Positions 51,403 through 61,060 of a DNA stretch of 64,000 nucleotides are shown piece after piece. The notes beneath the pieces are model-generated. The model saw nothing but the letters and a program-made list of their open reading frames with translations, did no database searches and had not been told where the DNA came from. Position 1 is the stretch's first letter. Every line of letters begins with the position of its first letter. This stretch comes from Sphingopyxis chilensis (lineage in GTDB: Bacteria; Pseudomonadota; Alphaproteobacteria; Sphingomonadales; Sphingomonadaceae), in assembly GCF_035930445.1 (NCBI RefSeq), contig NZ_CP142394.1, positions 1,645,501-1,709,500 of the forward strand, written 5' to 3'. The position numbers and the translations under genes were made by a program.

Positions 51403-52578
51403 ATGCGAAGATTCTTGGCGGCGGTGCTTCTGTGCACCGCGGCGGCGGGGTGCAGCGCGCCCGCGACCACGCAAACCACCGACCAATTGCCAAAGGATCT
51501 GAATGTGCTGTTCTGGACCCAGGATCAACGCGACGCCGCCTTCCGCACGATGGAGACGGTGCCAAAGGTCGCCGTGAATATGGTAGAGGCGGGCGATGCG
51601 GTCTATCCGCTGCCGCAGGGTGCGCCGATCGATCTTGGCACCGATGTCGATGCCTATATGGCGAAGCAGCGCAACGCCGGGTTGATCATCGTTCAGGACG
51701 GCAAGATCCGGCTCGAGAAATATGCGTTGGGATATGGTGCCGCGGGGCGCTGGACGAGTTTCTCGGTCGCGAAGAGCTTCACCTCGACTCTCGTCGGCGC
51801 GGCGGTGAAGGACGGCTATATCAAGAGCCTCGACGACAAGGTCACCGCCTATATCCCGGGGCTCAAGGGCTCGGCCTATGACGATGTCAGCGTGCGGGAG
51901 CTGCTGACGATGACTTCGGGCGTCAAATGGAACGAGGATTATACCGACCCCAAGTCCGACGTGGCGCAGTTCAACCTGCAAAGGCCTGTCGAGGGCGAAG
52001 ACATAACTGTAAGCTATATGAAGAGCTTACCGCGCGAAGCACCCGCAGGTTCGAAGTGGGTTTACAAGACCGGCGAGACCAATTTGATCGGCGTGCTCGT
52101 ATCGAGCGCGACCGGCAAGACGCTGTCACAATATCTGTCCGAAAAAATCTGGAAGCCGTTCGGTATGGAACAGGATGCGGTATGGATGCTCGGGCCGACG
52201 GGACACGAGATCAGCGGCTGCTGCATGTCGGCGAGCCTCAAGGATTATGCGCGTTTTGGGCAGTTCATCCTGAACGGCGGTGTTGCGGGCGGCGAGAAGG
52301 TGCTGCCCGACGACTGGATTGCGTCGGCGACCACGAAGCAGGCGGGAATCGACGTGCCGGGACGTGGCTATGGCTATCAATGGTGGACGAACGACGACGG
52401 CAGTTTTGCCGCGCAGGGCATTTTCGGGCAGGGGATTTTCATCGATCCGAAGAGAAAGCTGGTGATCGCATCGAACGGCAACTGGCCGACCGCGACCGAT
52501 CCCGAAGGCGTCGGCGCTGCGCGCGAAGCATTCTACAAGAGCGTGCAGGCGGCGGTGGATGAAGAGGCTGCAAACTGA
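51403..52578 (+). CDS. Serine hydrolase, beta-lactamase (class C-like) family
   Basis: A 391-residue lipoprotein-like enzyme. The signal MRRFLAAVLLCTAAAGCSAP has a lipobox-type AAGC ending at Cys17. The catalytic SxxK is Ser121-Val-Ala-Lys124 in TSFSVAKSFTST; a Tyr-x-x-type second motif is likely in VYKTGETN (about 222). Such proteins are esterases, peptidases or, rarely, beta-lactamases; true resistance cannot be claimed. The start at 51403 has GGGGAGGAAG upstream. It lies 19 bases after the cfa-like gene. The family is clear, the substrate not. Confidence 0.88.
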   Translation: MRRFLAAVLLCTAAAGCSAPATTQTTDQLPKDLNVLFWTQDQRDAAFRTMETVPKVAVNMVEAGDAVYPLPQGAPIDLGTDVDAYMAKQRNAGLIIVQDGKIRLEKYALGYGAAGRWTSFSVAKSFTSTLVGAAVKDGYIKSLDDKVTAYIPGLKGSAYDDVSVRELLTMTSGVKWNEDYTDPKSDVAQFNLQRPVEGEDITVSYMKSLPREAPAGSKWVYKTGETNLIGVLVSSATGKTLSQYLSEKIWKPFGMEQDAVWMLGPTGHEISGCCMSASLKDYARFGQFILNGGVAGGEKVLPDDWIASATTKQAGIDVPGRGYGYQWWTNDDGSFAAQGIFGQGIFIDPKRKLVIASNGNWPTATDPEGVGAAREAFYKSVQAAVDEEAAN

Positions 52579-52585
52579 TTTTTAT

Positions 52586-52607
52586 CATCCCGGCCTTCGC
52601 CGGGATG
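52586..52607. repeat. Palindromic REP-like hairpin
   Basis: Nine-base arms CATCCCGGC and GCCGGGATG flank the loop CTTC. It sits between convergent genes (serine hydrolase and small membrane protein), which may make it a terminator. Similar palindromes ending CGGGATGA are, in my memory, dispersed through sphingomonad genomes. Only one copy is seen here, and there is no clear T-run. Confidence 0.5.
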
Positions 52608-52615
52608 ACAATTGT

Positions 52616-53002
52616 TCAGTCGATGGCGATGCTCGTCGCGCGCTGGGCCAGCCAGACCGCGAACAGCGGTACGGCGACGGCCAGCGCCATGATCCACCAA
52701 CTGTCGGCGAGGGTGACCGCGCGATAGAGCGCCGCGCCAATGACCGCGCCCGCGACGATCCAGCCCGGACCGGTGCCCGCCGACACGCGCATCGCGAGCC
52801 AGCCGCCCGCAAAACTGCCGATGAACCAGCCGGCAATGAGCGAGATCGTCGATCCGATGGGGATCAGGATTTCGCCGCTGTCCGGATCGTAAACGTCAGG
52901 GGAAATTTCGCTGCCGGCATATTGCGCGAGCCAGAGCAGTCCGAAAGCGACGACGATGCCGATGATTGCGGAAATTGCCGATCGCAAAATAGTCTTGGTC
53001 AT
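52616..53002 (-). CDS. Small hypothetical membrane protein
   Basis: A 128-residue protein with about four hydrophobic segments (about residues 8-27, 48-70, 80-95, 100-120) and short loops; a charged stretch, SPDVYDPDSGEI, lies between the first two. I do not recognise a family. It is the only open frame of its size here with membrane character, and the start ATG at 53002 is good. It lies convergent with the serine hydrolase gene and next to a small inverted repeat. Confidence 0.62.
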   Translation of the reverse strand: MTKTILRSAISAIIGIVVAFGLLWLAQYAGSEISPDVYDPDSGEILIPIGSTISLIAGWFIGSFAGGWLAMRVSAGTGPGWIVAGAVIGAALYRAVTLADSWWIMALAVAVPLFAVWLAQRATSIAID

Positions 53003-53065
53003 AATTCCCGCGCCCTCGCAAACCCTCTTATGCGAGCGTCTTAGCGCAGGAGAGCGAAGATGGCG

Positions 53066-53800
53066 TTAAGCTTTTTCCATGACCTTGGGCAAGGCATGGA
53101 ACGCCGTGCTTTCGAAGCCCTCGACCATCAGTTTCGCGACATATTCGCCGACCGCGGCGGGGTTCTTTATGCTCTGCGGATCCTCGCCGGGGTAGGCGCG
53201 CGCGCGCATCTGGGTGCGCGTGCCGCCGGGGTCGAGGATCGCGGTGCGGACGCCCGAGATATTGCGCATTTCGGCGCCATAGCTCGTCACCAGCGTCTCG
53301 AGCGCCGCCTTCGATGCGGCATAGGCGCCCCAATAGGCGCGCGGCTCGCGCGCGACGCCGCTCGACAGCGCGACCAGCCGGCCGTTTGCGGCACGGCGGA
53401 GCAGCGGGTCGAAATTGGCGATCAGCGCCTGTTGCGCGATCAGGTTGAGCGTCAGCGTCTTGTTGAATTCCTTGCCGTCGATTGCCGCGACCGGGGTCAG
53501 CGTGCCGAGCATCGCGGCGTTGAGCACGAGCATGTCGAGCTGCTGCCAGCGTTCGGCCATCGCGCTTGCGAGCCGCGCGATGCTGTCGCCATCGGTGAGG
53601 TCGAGCGGCGCGATCGTCGCGCTGCCGCCGGCGGCGTGGATGCGATCTTCGAGCTCCTCGAGCCCGCCCGCGGTGCGCGCGGTGATCACGACATGCGCGC
53701 CTCGGGCGGCGAGCGATTCGGCGATGGCTTCGCCGATGCCACGGCTCGCCCCGGTGACGAGCGCGACCTGGCCCGCCAGTTCTTCAGACGTCATATTCAT
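53066..53800 (-). CDS. SDR family NAD(P)-dependent oxidoreductase
   Basis: A protein of about 244 residues of the classical short-chain dehydrogenase type. Motifs: VALVTGASRGIGEAIA (cofactor), VLNAAMLG (about 92), and the catalytic Ser then YWGAYAASKAALE (Tyr-x-x-x-Lys, about 155). The starts at 53800 and 53794 are both possible; the first lies four bases after the purF stop, so co-transcription with purF is likely. Substrate cannot be told. The long frame to 53851 is rejected because it runs into purF. Confidence 0.88.
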   Translation of the reverse strand: MNMTSEELAGQVALVTGASRGIGEAIAESLAARGAHVVITARTAGGLEELEDRIHAAGGSATIAPLDLTDGDSIARLASAMAERWQQLDMLVLNAAMLGTLTPVAAIDGKEFNKTLTLNLIAQQALIANFDPLLRRAANGRLVALSSGVAREPRAYWGAYAASKAALETLVTSYGAEMRNISGVRTAILDPGGTRTQMRARAYPGEDPQSIKNPAAVGEYVAKLMVEGFESTAFHALPKVMEKA

Positions 53801-53804
53801 TGTG

Positions 53805-55262
53805 TCAGACAACTCGTTCGGCAAGCAGCGAAAATTGATCTTCCAGGCCATGCTCGTCGAAATCGGTCAGCGTGGTCGGATAGTCGCCCGTGAAGCAGGC
53901 GTCGCAATATTGCGGCGCGTTCTGCTTCCGCTCGGCTTCGCCGAGTGCCCGGTAAAGGCCGTCGATGGTCAGAAAGGCGAGGCTGTCGGCATTGATGAAG
54001 TTCGCCATCTGCCCGACGCTCATTTGTGCCGCGAGCAGCTTGGCGCGTTCCGGCGTATCGACGCCATAGAAGCAGCTGTGCTGGGTCGGCGGGCTCGCGA
54101 TGCGCATATGCACTTCGGCGGCACCGGCATCGCGCATCATCTGCACGATCTTGAGGCTCGTCGTGCCGCGCACGATCGAATCGTCGATTAGCACGATACG
54201 CTTGCCCGCGATCAGCGCGCGGTTGGCGTTGTGCTTCAGCTTGACACCCAGATGGCGGACCTTGTCGCCCGGCTGGATGAAGGTGCGTCCGACATAGTGC
54301 GAACGGATGATGCCGAGTTCGAACGGAATGCCCGATTCCTGCGCATAGCCGATCGCCGCGGGCGTGCCCGAATCGGGGACGGGGATGACGAGGTCGGCGT
54401 CGACCGGATTTTCGCGCGCGAGTTCGGCGCCGATCGCCTTGCGCACCGAATAGACGCTCGTGCCGTCGACGATCGAATCGGGACGCGAGAAATAGACATA
54501 TTCGAAGATACACGGGCGCGCCGACTGCTCGGCAAAGGGGCGGTGCGAGGTCAGCTGGCCGTCGCGGACGATCACCAGCTCCCCGGGCTCGACCGAGCGG
54601 ACGAATTCGGCGCCGACCACGTCGAGCGCCACCGTTTCCGACGCCAGGATATGCGCATCGCCGAGCTTGCCGATGACGAGCGGGCGGATGCCGAGCGGAT
54701 CGCGGCAGCCGATCATGCCTTCGGCGGTCAAACAGATTAGCGAATAAGCGCCCTCGACCTGCTTCAGCGCGTCGATGAAGCGGTCGAGCAAAGAGCGGTA
54801 GTTCGACGTCGCAACGAGGTGGATGATCACCTCGGTATCGCTGGTCGACTGGAAGATCGATCCGCGACGGACGAGCACCTTCTTCAAAGCCGCAGCGTTG
54901 GAGATGTTGCCGTTGTGCGCCACCGCGAAGCCGCCGGTCGACAAATCGGCATAGAGCGGTTGGACGTTGCGAAGCGCGGTCTCGCCCGTCGTCGAATAGC
55001 GGACATGGCCAACCGCCGACGGGCCGTCGAGCTGACGGATGATCTCGTCGCGATCGAAATTGCCCGCGACATGGCCCATCGCGCGATGGGTATGGAAATC
55101 CTTGCCGTCGAAGGCGGTGATGCCTGCGGCTTCCTGCCCGCGGTGCTGCAGGGCGTGCAGCCCCAGCGCGACAACCGCGGAAGCGCTATCGGCGCCATGA
55201 ATACCAAATACGCCGCACTCCTCGCGGAGTTTGTCGTCGTCGAAAGGGTGGGTCGTCAGCAT
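53805..55262 (-). CDS. purF: Amidophosphoribosyltransferase
   Basis: A 485-residue enzyme opening purine synthesis (PRPP and glutamine to phosphoribosylamine). The N-terminal nucleophile is Cys16 in [11 protein letters not shown], exposed after propeptide removal as in the family. The PRTase domain has [14 protein letters not shown] (about 342) with the PRPP loop. Cys residues in [17 protein letters not shown] and YCDACFTG match the 4Fe-4S ligands of B. subtilis-type PurF. The ATG at 55262 fits this propeptide; the upstream start at 55313 adds an atypical tail. SDR gene follows at four bases. Confidence 0.95.
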   Translation of the reverse strand: MLTTHPFDDDKLREECGVFGIHGADSASAVVALGLHALQHRGQEAAGITAFDGKDFHTHRAMGHVAGNFDRDEIIRQLDGPSAVGHVRYSTTGETALRNVQPLYADLSTGGFAVAHNGNISNAAALKKVLVRRGSIFQSTSDTEVIIHLVATSNYRSLLDRFIDALKQVEGAYSLICLTAEGMIGCRDPLGIRPLVIGKLGDAHILASETVALDVVGAEFVRSVEPGELVIVRDGQLTSHRPFAEQSARPCIFEYVYFSRPDSIVDGTSVYSVRKAIGAELARENPVDADLVIPVPDSGTPAAIGYAQESGIPFELGIIRSHYVGRTFIQPGDKVRHLGVKLKHNANRALIAGKRIVLIDDSIVRGTTSLKIVQMMRDAGAAEVHMRIASPPTQHSCFYGVDTPERAKLLAAQMSVGQMANFINADSLAFLTIDGLYRALGEAERKQNAPQYCDACFTGDYPTTLTDFDEHGLEDQFSLLAERVV

Positions 55263-55400
55263 GTCGATCCAAGGGGGAAGGGGGACTGCGGCGCATATAG
55301 GGAGGGCGATCACAAATGTCGCCCCCTAATCACGATATTGTCATATGCATGGCAAGGGACGGGGTGGCAGCGGCTTCGATCCTGCTCTAAAGCGCGCTTC

Positions 55401-55781
55401 ATGGATGACCAGCGCGACACGACCGACCGATTTCTTCCGCGTTTCGACGCCGCGGGGCTGGTGACGGCGATCGTCACCGACGCCGACACACACGTCCTGC
55501 TGATGGTCGCGCATATGAACGAAGAGGCGATCGCAAAAACGCGCGATACGGGGCAGGCGCATTTCTGGTCGCGCTCGCGGGCGTCGCTGTGGCGCAAGGG
55601 CGAAACCTCGGGTAACGGCCTGACGCTCGTCGAGATGCGCGTCGATTGCGATCAGGACGCGCTGCTGCTGCGCGTAAGGCCCGCGGGGCCGGCGTGCCAT
55701 ACCGGACGCCGCTCGTGCTTCTATCGCCGCATCGAGGCGGATGGCAGCCTGACCTTTCTGGTGGACGATGCGCAGGGCTGA
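55401..55781 (+). CDS. hisI: Phosphoribosyl-AMP cyclohydrolase
   Basis: A 126-residue enzyme of histidine synthesis (third step) acting as a dimer with Zn. The family marks are [34 protein letters not shown] and the metal-binding [10 protein letters not shown] followed by [13 protein letters not shown] with the Cys ligands. The start at 55401 opens [11 protein letters not shown]. It overlaps the next lipoprotein gene by 14 bases. It is the short, mono-functional type, without the HisE domain. Confidence 0.95.
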   Translation: MDDQRDTTDRFLPRFDAAGLVTAIVTDADTHVLLMVAHMNEEAIAKTRDTGQAHFWSRSRASLWRKGETSGNGLTLVEMRVDCDQDALLLRVRPAGPACHTGRRSCFYRRIEADGSLTFLVDDAQG

Positions 55782-56307
55782 AATCCTTTTGGCGCTGACG
55801 GCGATGCTGCTCGCCGGCTGCGAGCGGGCCGATCCCAATTCCGACCGCAAGGGGGTCGACGCGAGCAATCCGCTCGAGCTCACGGCGCGCGAGCGGGGTA
55901 TCGTGCGTCCCGATGCTGACTCGCCGACCGGCGTGTTCGAGCGCCGGCACGACCTTGGCCGCGACGCGATGTGCGTCGCTCCCGACAGCGCCGGGAAGTG
56001 GCGCTTCGCGGTCACCGCGTCCTTCGGGACGAGCCTGTCCTGCCTCGCGACCGGAACGATGACGCGCGAGGGCGGCAAGTGGCGGATGCGTTTCGCCGGC
56101 GCGGAAGGCTGCGAGGCGCTGGTCCACGAGGAAGAGGATGAGCTGCGCCTCCCCGGACGCCTGCCGCCGCAATGCGCGCGGCTGTGCCCGAACCGCGCCT
56201 CGCTTTCGGGCCTGCGCCTGCCGCGCGCGAGCTGGTCCGCCGATGATGCCAGGGGCTTGCGGATCAGCGATCGACACGGCAATATCACGCGTCCCTGTGC
56301 GGGCTGA
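55768..56307 (+). CDS. Hypothetical lipoprotein
   Basis: A 179-residue protein with a signal and lipobox, [21 protein letters not shown], giving Cys17 as the lipidation site. I do not recognise the rest. It has several Cys ([26 protein letters not shown]), and the motif [14 protein letters not shown]. Its 5' end overlaps hisI by 14 bases. The MerR operator lies 30 bases after the stop. Confidence 0.72.
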   Translation: MRRAEILLALTAMLLAGCERADPNSDRKGVDASNPLELTARERGIVRPDADSPTGVFERRHDLGRDAMCVAPDSAGKWRFAVTASFGTSLSCLATGTMTREGGKWRMRFAGAEGCEALVHEEEDELRLPGRLPPQCARLCPNRASLSGLRLPRASWSADDARGLRISDRHGNITRPCAG

Positions 56308-56337
56308 CCCGCGCCGAAATCGCCCCATCCGGCGCTA

Positions 56338-56353
56338 TTGACGTTCACGTCAA
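56338..56353. promoter_or_regulatory. Palindromic operator for MerR regulator
   Basis: TTGACGTTCACGTCAA, a perfect 7-base inverted repeat with a two-base centre, 20 bases before the MerR start. MerR proteins bind such dyads between the -35 and -10 boxes; the LiuR-type consensus of acyl-CoA regulators (TTTACGTnnACGTAAA-like, from memory) resembles this. The first in-frame TTG of the long open frame lies in this site, so it is not the start codon. Confidence 0.72.
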
Positions 56354-56373
56354 CGGAAACTAGTTTCAACGGC

Positions 56374-56793
56374 ATGACCGACCCTTACGGCCACGCCCAT
56401 ATCGACACGCCCGATCATCTGGGGCGCGAGCAATTCAGCATCACCGACTTGTCGACCGAGTTCGGGGTTACCGCCCGCGCGCTGCGCTTCTATGAGGACG
56501 AGGGTTTGATCAGCCCGTCGCGCAAGGGCCTGTCGCGTATCTATTCGAAGCGCGATCGCGCCCGGCTCGCGTGGATATTGCGCGCAAAGCGGACGGGGTT
56601 CAGCCTCGCTGACATTCGCGAAATGATCGACCTTTACGACGTCGGCGACGGCCGCAAATTGCAGCGCCAGGTGACGATCGAAAAATGCGAAGAGCGCATC
56701 GCGCTGCTTCGCCGCCAGCGCGACGATATTGACAGCGCTGTAGATGAGCTGTCACGCTTCATCGATATGGTGAAGAAAGTCGATGCGGCCTGA
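56374..56793 (+). CDS. MerR-family transcriptional regulator
   Basis: A 139-residue regulator. The N-terminal HTH is FSITDLSTEFGVTARALRFYEDEGLISPSRKG (about residues 22-55, the MerR pattern R-x-Y-E-x-x-G-L), followed by a helix-rich dimerisation part (RQRDDIDSAVDELSRFIDMV). The effector-binding domain is short. The first in-frame ATG at 56374 is used because the palindrome lies upstream. It is followed by an acyl-CoA dehydrogenase gene 79 bases later, so fatty- or branched-acyl-CoA metabolism is its likely target. It is likely autoregulated. Confidence 0.88.
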   Translation: MTDPYGHAHIDTPDHLGREQFSITDLSTEFGVTARALRFYEDEGLISPSRKGLSRIYSKRDRARLAWILRAKRTGFSLADIREMIDLYDVGDGRKLQRQVTIEKCEERIALLRRQRDDIDSAVDELSRFIDMVKKVDAA

Positions 56794-56872
56794 TAGGCCG
56801 CGCGGCTACTGACCCTCTGCCTCTCCCCAGGCAAGTTTGACACGCCAGAACTGCTTTTCAGAAGGATTTCCC

Positions 56873-58675
56873 ATGCCCGTCTATCGCGCCCCTGTGCAGG
56901 ACACTCTTTTCCTCCTCAACGACGTGCTCGGCGTCGAGCGCTATGCAAACCTCCCCGGCTTCGCCAATGCGACACCGGACATGATCGAGGCGGTGCTGAC
57001 CGAGGCGGGGAAATTCTGCGAGGAAGTGCTGTTCCCGATCAACCAGTCGGGTGACCTCGAGGGTTGCACGCGCCACGACGATGGCAGCGTCACGACGCCG
57101 AAGGGCTTCAAGGAAGCCTATAAGGCCTATTGCGAAGCGGGCTGGACGCTGCTGACCCAGCCCGAGGAATTCGGCGGACAGGGGCTGCCGCATGTCGTGG
57201 GTTTCCCGGTCGAGGAATATCGCATGGCGGCGAACCAGGCCTTTGCAATGTATCCCGGACTGACGCAGGCAGCCGTCGCCGCGATCCTCGTCAAGGGATC
57301 GGAGGAGCAGAAGGCGACCTATGTCCCGAAGATGATCTCGGGCGAATGGGGCGGGACGATGAACCTGACCGAGCCGCATTGCGGCACCGACCTCGGCCTC
57401 ATCCGCACGCGCGCGGTGCCGAACGGCGACGGCAGCTATGACGTCACAGGCACGAAGATTTTCATTTCGTCGGGTGAGCACGACCTGACCGGCAACATCA
57501 TTCATCTCGTCCTCGCAAAGACCCCTGACGCGCCCGACAGCGTCAAGGGCATCTCGCTGTTCATCGTGCCCAAGTTCCTCGTCAACGAAGACGGCTCGCC
57601 TGGTGAGCGTAACAGGCTGCAGTGCGGGTCGATCGAGCACAAGATGGGCATCCATGCCAATTCGACCTGTGTGATGAATTATGACGGGGCAAAGGGCTGG
57701 ATGGTCGGCGAGGAGAACAAGGGGCTCGCCGCCATGTTCGTGATGATGAACGCCGCGCGCCTCGGCGTCGGCATTCAGGGTCTGGGGCAGGCCGACATCG
57801 CCTTCCAGAACGCCGTCCAATATGCGCAGGACCGCCGCCAGGGCCGTGCGCTGACCGGTCCGAAGGACCCGCAGGAAAAGGCCGACCCGCTGTTCGTCCA
57901 CCCCGATGTGCGCCGCATGCTGATGGACGGCAAGGCGACGGTGGAGGGGCTGCGCGCGCTGTGCCTGTGGGGCGCGCTCCAGGTTGACCTGTCGCATCTC
58001 GCGGAAACCGAGGAAGAGCGCCAACAGGCCGACGATCTCGTCAGCCTGCTTACCCCGGTGATCAAGGGCTATGGCACCGACAAGGGCTATGACGTCGCGA
58101 CGAATGCGCAGCAGGTGTTCGGTGGCCATGGCTACATCGAGGAACAGGGCATGAGCCAATATGTCCGCGATGCCCGCATCACGATGATCTACGAAGGCGC
58201 CAACGGCGTCCAGGCGATGGACCTCGTCGGCCGCAAGCTCGCGCAGAACGGCGGCCGCGCGATTCAGTCACTGTTCGCTATCGTCGATACCGAATGCGCC
58301 GCGGCAAAGGATCGTCCGGCATTGGCCGATTTCGCGGTCCGGCTCGAAAAAGCGAATGGCGAACTGAAGGCCGCGACGATGTGGTTCATGCAGAATGGTA
58401 TGGCGAACCCCAATAATGTCGGCGCGGGCGCGCACCATTATATGCACATCACGGGCATCGTCGCATTGGGCCTGATGTGGCTGCGCATGGCCGAGGCGGC
58501 GCAGGTGGCGTTGGACGAAGGGCGCGGGAACAAGGACTTCCTCGAAGCCAAGATCGTGACCGCGCGCCACTTCGGCGAGCGCTTCCTGCCCGATGCGGGA
58601 TCGCTCCGCCGCAAGATCGAGGCGGGCAGCGAGGCGATGATGGCGCTGACGCCCGAGCAATTCTTCGCCGCCTGA
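56873..58675 (+). CDS. Acyl-CoA dehydrogenase with C-terminal domain (DmdC/FadE-like)
   Basis: A 600-residue FAD enzyme oxidising an acyl-CoA. It has the N-terminal helical, middle beta and C-terminal helical domains and the extra C-terminal extension seen in the long DmdC-like group. The catalytic Glu is in MIYEGANGVQAMDLVGRKL (about residue 440), with MNLTEPHCGTDLGLIRT and KIFISSGEHDLT in the flavin region. The ATG at 56873 has AGAAGGA upstream. It lies downstream of the MerR gene. The exact substrate (long-chain, branched or methylthio-propionyl-CoA) is not determinable. Confidence 0.9.
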   Translation: MPVYRAPVQDTLFLLNDVLGVERYANLPGFANATPDMIEAVLTEAGKFCEEVLFPINQSGDLEGCTRHDDGSVTTPKGFKEAYKAYCEAGWTLLTQPEEFGGQGLPHVVGFPVEEYRMAANQAFAMYPGLTQAAVAAILVKGSEEQKATYVPKMISGEWGGTMNLTEPHCGTDLGLIRTRAVPNGDGSYDVTGTKIFISSGEHDLTGNIIHLVLAKTPDAPDSVKGISLFIVPKFLVNEDGSPGERNRLQCGSIEHKMGIHANSTCVMNYDGAKGWMVGEENKGLAAMFVMMNAARLGVGIQGLGQADIAFQNAVQYAQDRRQGRALTGPKDPQEKADPLFVHPDVRRMLMDGKATVEGLRALCLWGALQVDLSHLAETEEERQQADDLVSLLTPVIKGYGTDKGYDVATNAQQVFGGHGYIEEQGMSQYVRDARITMIYEGANGVQAMDLVGRKLAQNGGRAIQSLFAIVDTECAAAKDRPALADFAVRLEKANGELKAATMWFMQNGMANPNNVGAGAHHYMHITGIVALGLMWLRMAEAAQVALDEGRGNKDFLEAKIVTARHFGERFLPDAGSLRRKIEAGSEAMMALTPEQFFAA

Positions 58676-58685
58676 GGTGCCGCCG

Positions 58686-60212
58686 ATGCAACCATCGCCG
58701 CCGCCAAGCGTGTCGGCGGCGATGGGGAATATCGCGCCGATCGTTGTAGAGGGCCGCAACTGCTGGCGGATCGAACGTGCCAACAAAGCGCGGATGATCG
58801 TCGATGCCGCCGATTATTTCGCGCTGCTCGAAGTGCTGATGGCGAAAGCGGAAGAGCGTATCCTGCTGATCGGCTGGGATTTCGATCCGCGTATCGCGCT
58901 GAAGCCCGATAAAGACGGCAAGGGCGAACCACTCGGCCACTATCTGCTGAAGCTCGCGCAGGACAAGCCCGAGCGCGACATCGATATCCTGCGCTGGAAT
59001 TTCGGTGGGCTCAAACAGTTCGTGGTGCCGCGCATCGTGTCGATGATCGTGCGTTGGAAACTGACGCGCTCGATCAGCTTCCGCCTCGACAGCGCGCATC
59101 CGGTTGGGTGCAGCCACCATCAGAAGGTCGCGGTGTTCGACGACCATCTTGCCGTGTGCGGCGGGATCGACGTGGGCGCGCGCCGCTGGGACACGCGCGA
59201 TCACAAGGATGGCGACACGCACCGCACCGCGCCCGACGGCAAGGCCTATATGCCCTGGCACGACAGCACGATGATTCTGGCCGGACCGGTGGGCGGTGCG
59301 CTCGCCGATCTCGGCAACGAGCGCTGGCAGCGCGCGACGAAAAAGCCTCTCCGCGATCTGACAGGCAAGGGAGAGAATTGGCCCGACGACCTCGAACCCG
59401 ATTTCGAGGGCGTCGACGTTGCCATCTCGCGCACGCGCGCCGAATATGACGGCTACGGCGAAATCCGCGAGATCGAACAGCTTTACCTCGACATGATCGC
59501 GGCGGCGAAGCGCTTCATCTATTTCGAAAATCAATATTTCACCTGCGGCAAGATCGCCGCCGCGATCGCCGAGCGGTTGAACGAGGATGATCCACCCGAA
59601 TTCGTGATGGTGATGCCCGAAACCGCCGACGGCTGGCTCGAGCAGATGGCGATGGACGCCGCGCGCGTGCAACTCGTCCGCGAAATCGCGAAGGCGAAAC
59701 ATGGCGATCGGCTGAAAGTCTATTTCCCCCGGACGAGGAAGGGCGAGGCCATCTATGTCCACGCCAAGACCGCGGTGGTAGACGATCGGATGATCCGCGT
59801 CGGATCCGCCAATATGAACAATCGCTCGATGGGGCTCGACAGCGAATGCGATGTGACGATCGACGCCGCGCTGCCCGCGAATGCCGGCGTCGAGCCGGTC
59901 ATCCGCCGCTTGCGCGAATCGCTGATCGGCGAACATCTGGACATCGACCCGGCCGAGGTTAGCCGCCGTTTCGAGGCGACGGGGTCATTGATCGCGACGA
60001 TCGAGGCGTTTCGCGGCGAAGGCCGTTCGCTCGAACTGCTCGACCTGACCAAGCCGGGGCCGTTCGACGAATTCATCGCCGAGAATGAACTGCTCGATCC
60101 GACGAGCCCCGACGAGATGTTCGAAAGCCTGACCGAGCGCGGGCTAAGGAAAAGCTGGCATCGCGGTCGCGGCTGGATGCGGCGGCATCGGCCCTTTCGG
60201 CGGAAGGCTTAG
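58686..60212 (+). CDS. Phospholipase D-family protein
   Basis: A 508-residue protein with two HKD motifs: SHHQKVAVFDDHL (about residue 143) and VHAKTAVVDDRMIRVGSAN (about 358), each His-x-Lys-x4-Asp. Length and sequence around WDFDPRIALKPD are those of bacterial phospholipase D/cardiolipin-synthase-like enzymes. No clear signal peptide or membrane helix is seen, so location is uncertain. The ATG at 58686 has GAGG eight bases upstream; GTG at 58677 is possible. Its stop overlaps the CitE-like gene tail by four bases (TTAG). Confidence 0.88.
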   Translation: MQPSPPPSVSAAMGNIAPIVVEGRNCWRIERANKARMIVDAADYFALLEVLMAKAEERILLIGWDFDPRIALKPDKDGKGEPLGHYLLKLAQDKPERDIDILRWNFGGLKQFVVPRIVSMIVRWKLTRSISFRLDSAHPVGCSHHQKVAVFDDHLAVCGGIDVGARRWDTRDHKDGDTHRTAPDGKAYMPWHDSTMILAGPVGGALADLGNERWQRATKKPLRDLTGKGENWPDDLEPDFEGVDVAISRTRAEYDGYGEIREIEQLYLDMIAAAKRFIYFENQYFTCGKIAAAIAERLNEDDPPEFVMVMPETADGWLEQMAMDAARVQLVREIAKAKHGDRLKVYFPRTRKGEAIYVHAKTAVVDDRMIRVGSANMNNRSMGLDSECDVTIDAALPANAGVEPVIRRLRESLIGEHLDIDPAEVSRRFEATGSLIATIEAFRGEGRSLELLDLTKPGPFDEFIAENELLDPTSPDEMFESLTERGLRKSWHRGRGWMRRHRPFRRKA

Positions 60213-61060
60213 TCGGCCAGCGACAGGATGTGATGCGCCTGCTTCAAATGCGGCGCGTCGACCATCTTCCCATCGACCTGGAGCACGCCGACACCGGGGT
60301 TGGCCGCAAAGGCATCGATGATCGCCTGTGCTCGCGCCACCTCGTCGGCCGAGGGTGTGAAGGCGGCGTTGATCGGCCCGACCTGCGACGGGTGGATCGC
60401 CATCATGCCGGTAAAGCCATCGCGCCGCGCGCGGGCGGCATAGGAGGCGAGGCCTTCCTCGTCCTTGATCGCCGGGAACACGGTGTCGATCGCGGCGGTG
60501 TTCGCGCCATGCGCAGCGAACAGGGTCAGCGCGCGCGCCATTTCATAGGGCGCGGTGTAGCTTCCGTCGTCGTGCCGGCTCGTCGCTGCACCGATCGCGG
60601 CGGGCAGGTCCTCGGCGCCCCAGGTCAGGCCGAGCAGGCGGTCCTTCACTTCGCGGTAGCTGCCGAGCGTGAAGATCGCCGCGGGAGTCTCGGTCGCGAT
60701 CGGCAGGATTGCGGGCATCGAGGCGTCCCGCGCCGCTTCGCTGCGCAGGATCGTGTCGAGCTGCTGGATACTCGGCGCGCCTTCGGCCTTGGGCAGCATG
60801 ATCGCGTCGGGACGGGCGCCGGCGATCGCGACAACGTCGGCGGCGGTCATGTGGCCGTCGAGCGGATTGACGCGCACCAGCGTGATCACGTCCCGCTCCC
60901 CGGCAAGATAGTCGGCAACCGCGTGACGCGCCGCGTCCTTGTTCGCGAGCGAAACCGAATCCTCAAGGTCGAGGATGATCGCATCGGCACCCGACGCCGC
61001 GGCCTTGGCGAAACGTTCGGGCCGGTCGCCGGGGACGAAGAGAAGGGAACGAAGTCGCAT
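60209..61060 (-). CDS. CoA ester lyase, HpcH/HpaI/CitE-like
   Basis: A 283-residue citrate-lyase-beta-like TIM-barrel enzyme. Marks: [20 protein letters not shown] at the start, DAIILDLEDSVSLANKD (metal-binding Glu/Asp), LGLTWGAEDLPAAIGA and AIHPSQVGPINAAFTPS at the C-terminus. It would cleave a 3-hydroxyacyl-CoA such as citramalyl-CoA or HMG-CoA. ATG at 61060 overlaps the MaoC stop (ATGA); the frame to 61105 is rejected. It is the last gene in the mcc operon, as in the M. tuberculosis Rv2498c-like arrangement. Confidence 0.9.
   Translation of the reverse strand: MRLRSLLFVPGDRPERFAKAAASGADAIILDLEDSVSLANKDAARHAVADYLAGERDVITLVRVNPLDGHMTAADVVAIAGARPDAIMLPKAEGAPSIQQLDTILRSEAARDASMPAILPIATETPAAIFTLGSYREVKDRLLGLTWGAEDLPAAIGAATSRHDDGSYTAPYEMARALTLFAAHGANTAAIDTVFPAIKDEEGLASYAARARRDGFTGMMAIHPSQVGPINAAFTPSADEVARAQAIIDAFAANPGVGVLQVDGKMVDAPHLKQAHHILSLAD

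Noticed and set aside
51403..52578. Beta-lactamase resistance gene
   Set aside because: The protein has the SxxK serine-hydrolase fold, but this family is mostly esterases and peptidases; I see no basis to claim resistance.
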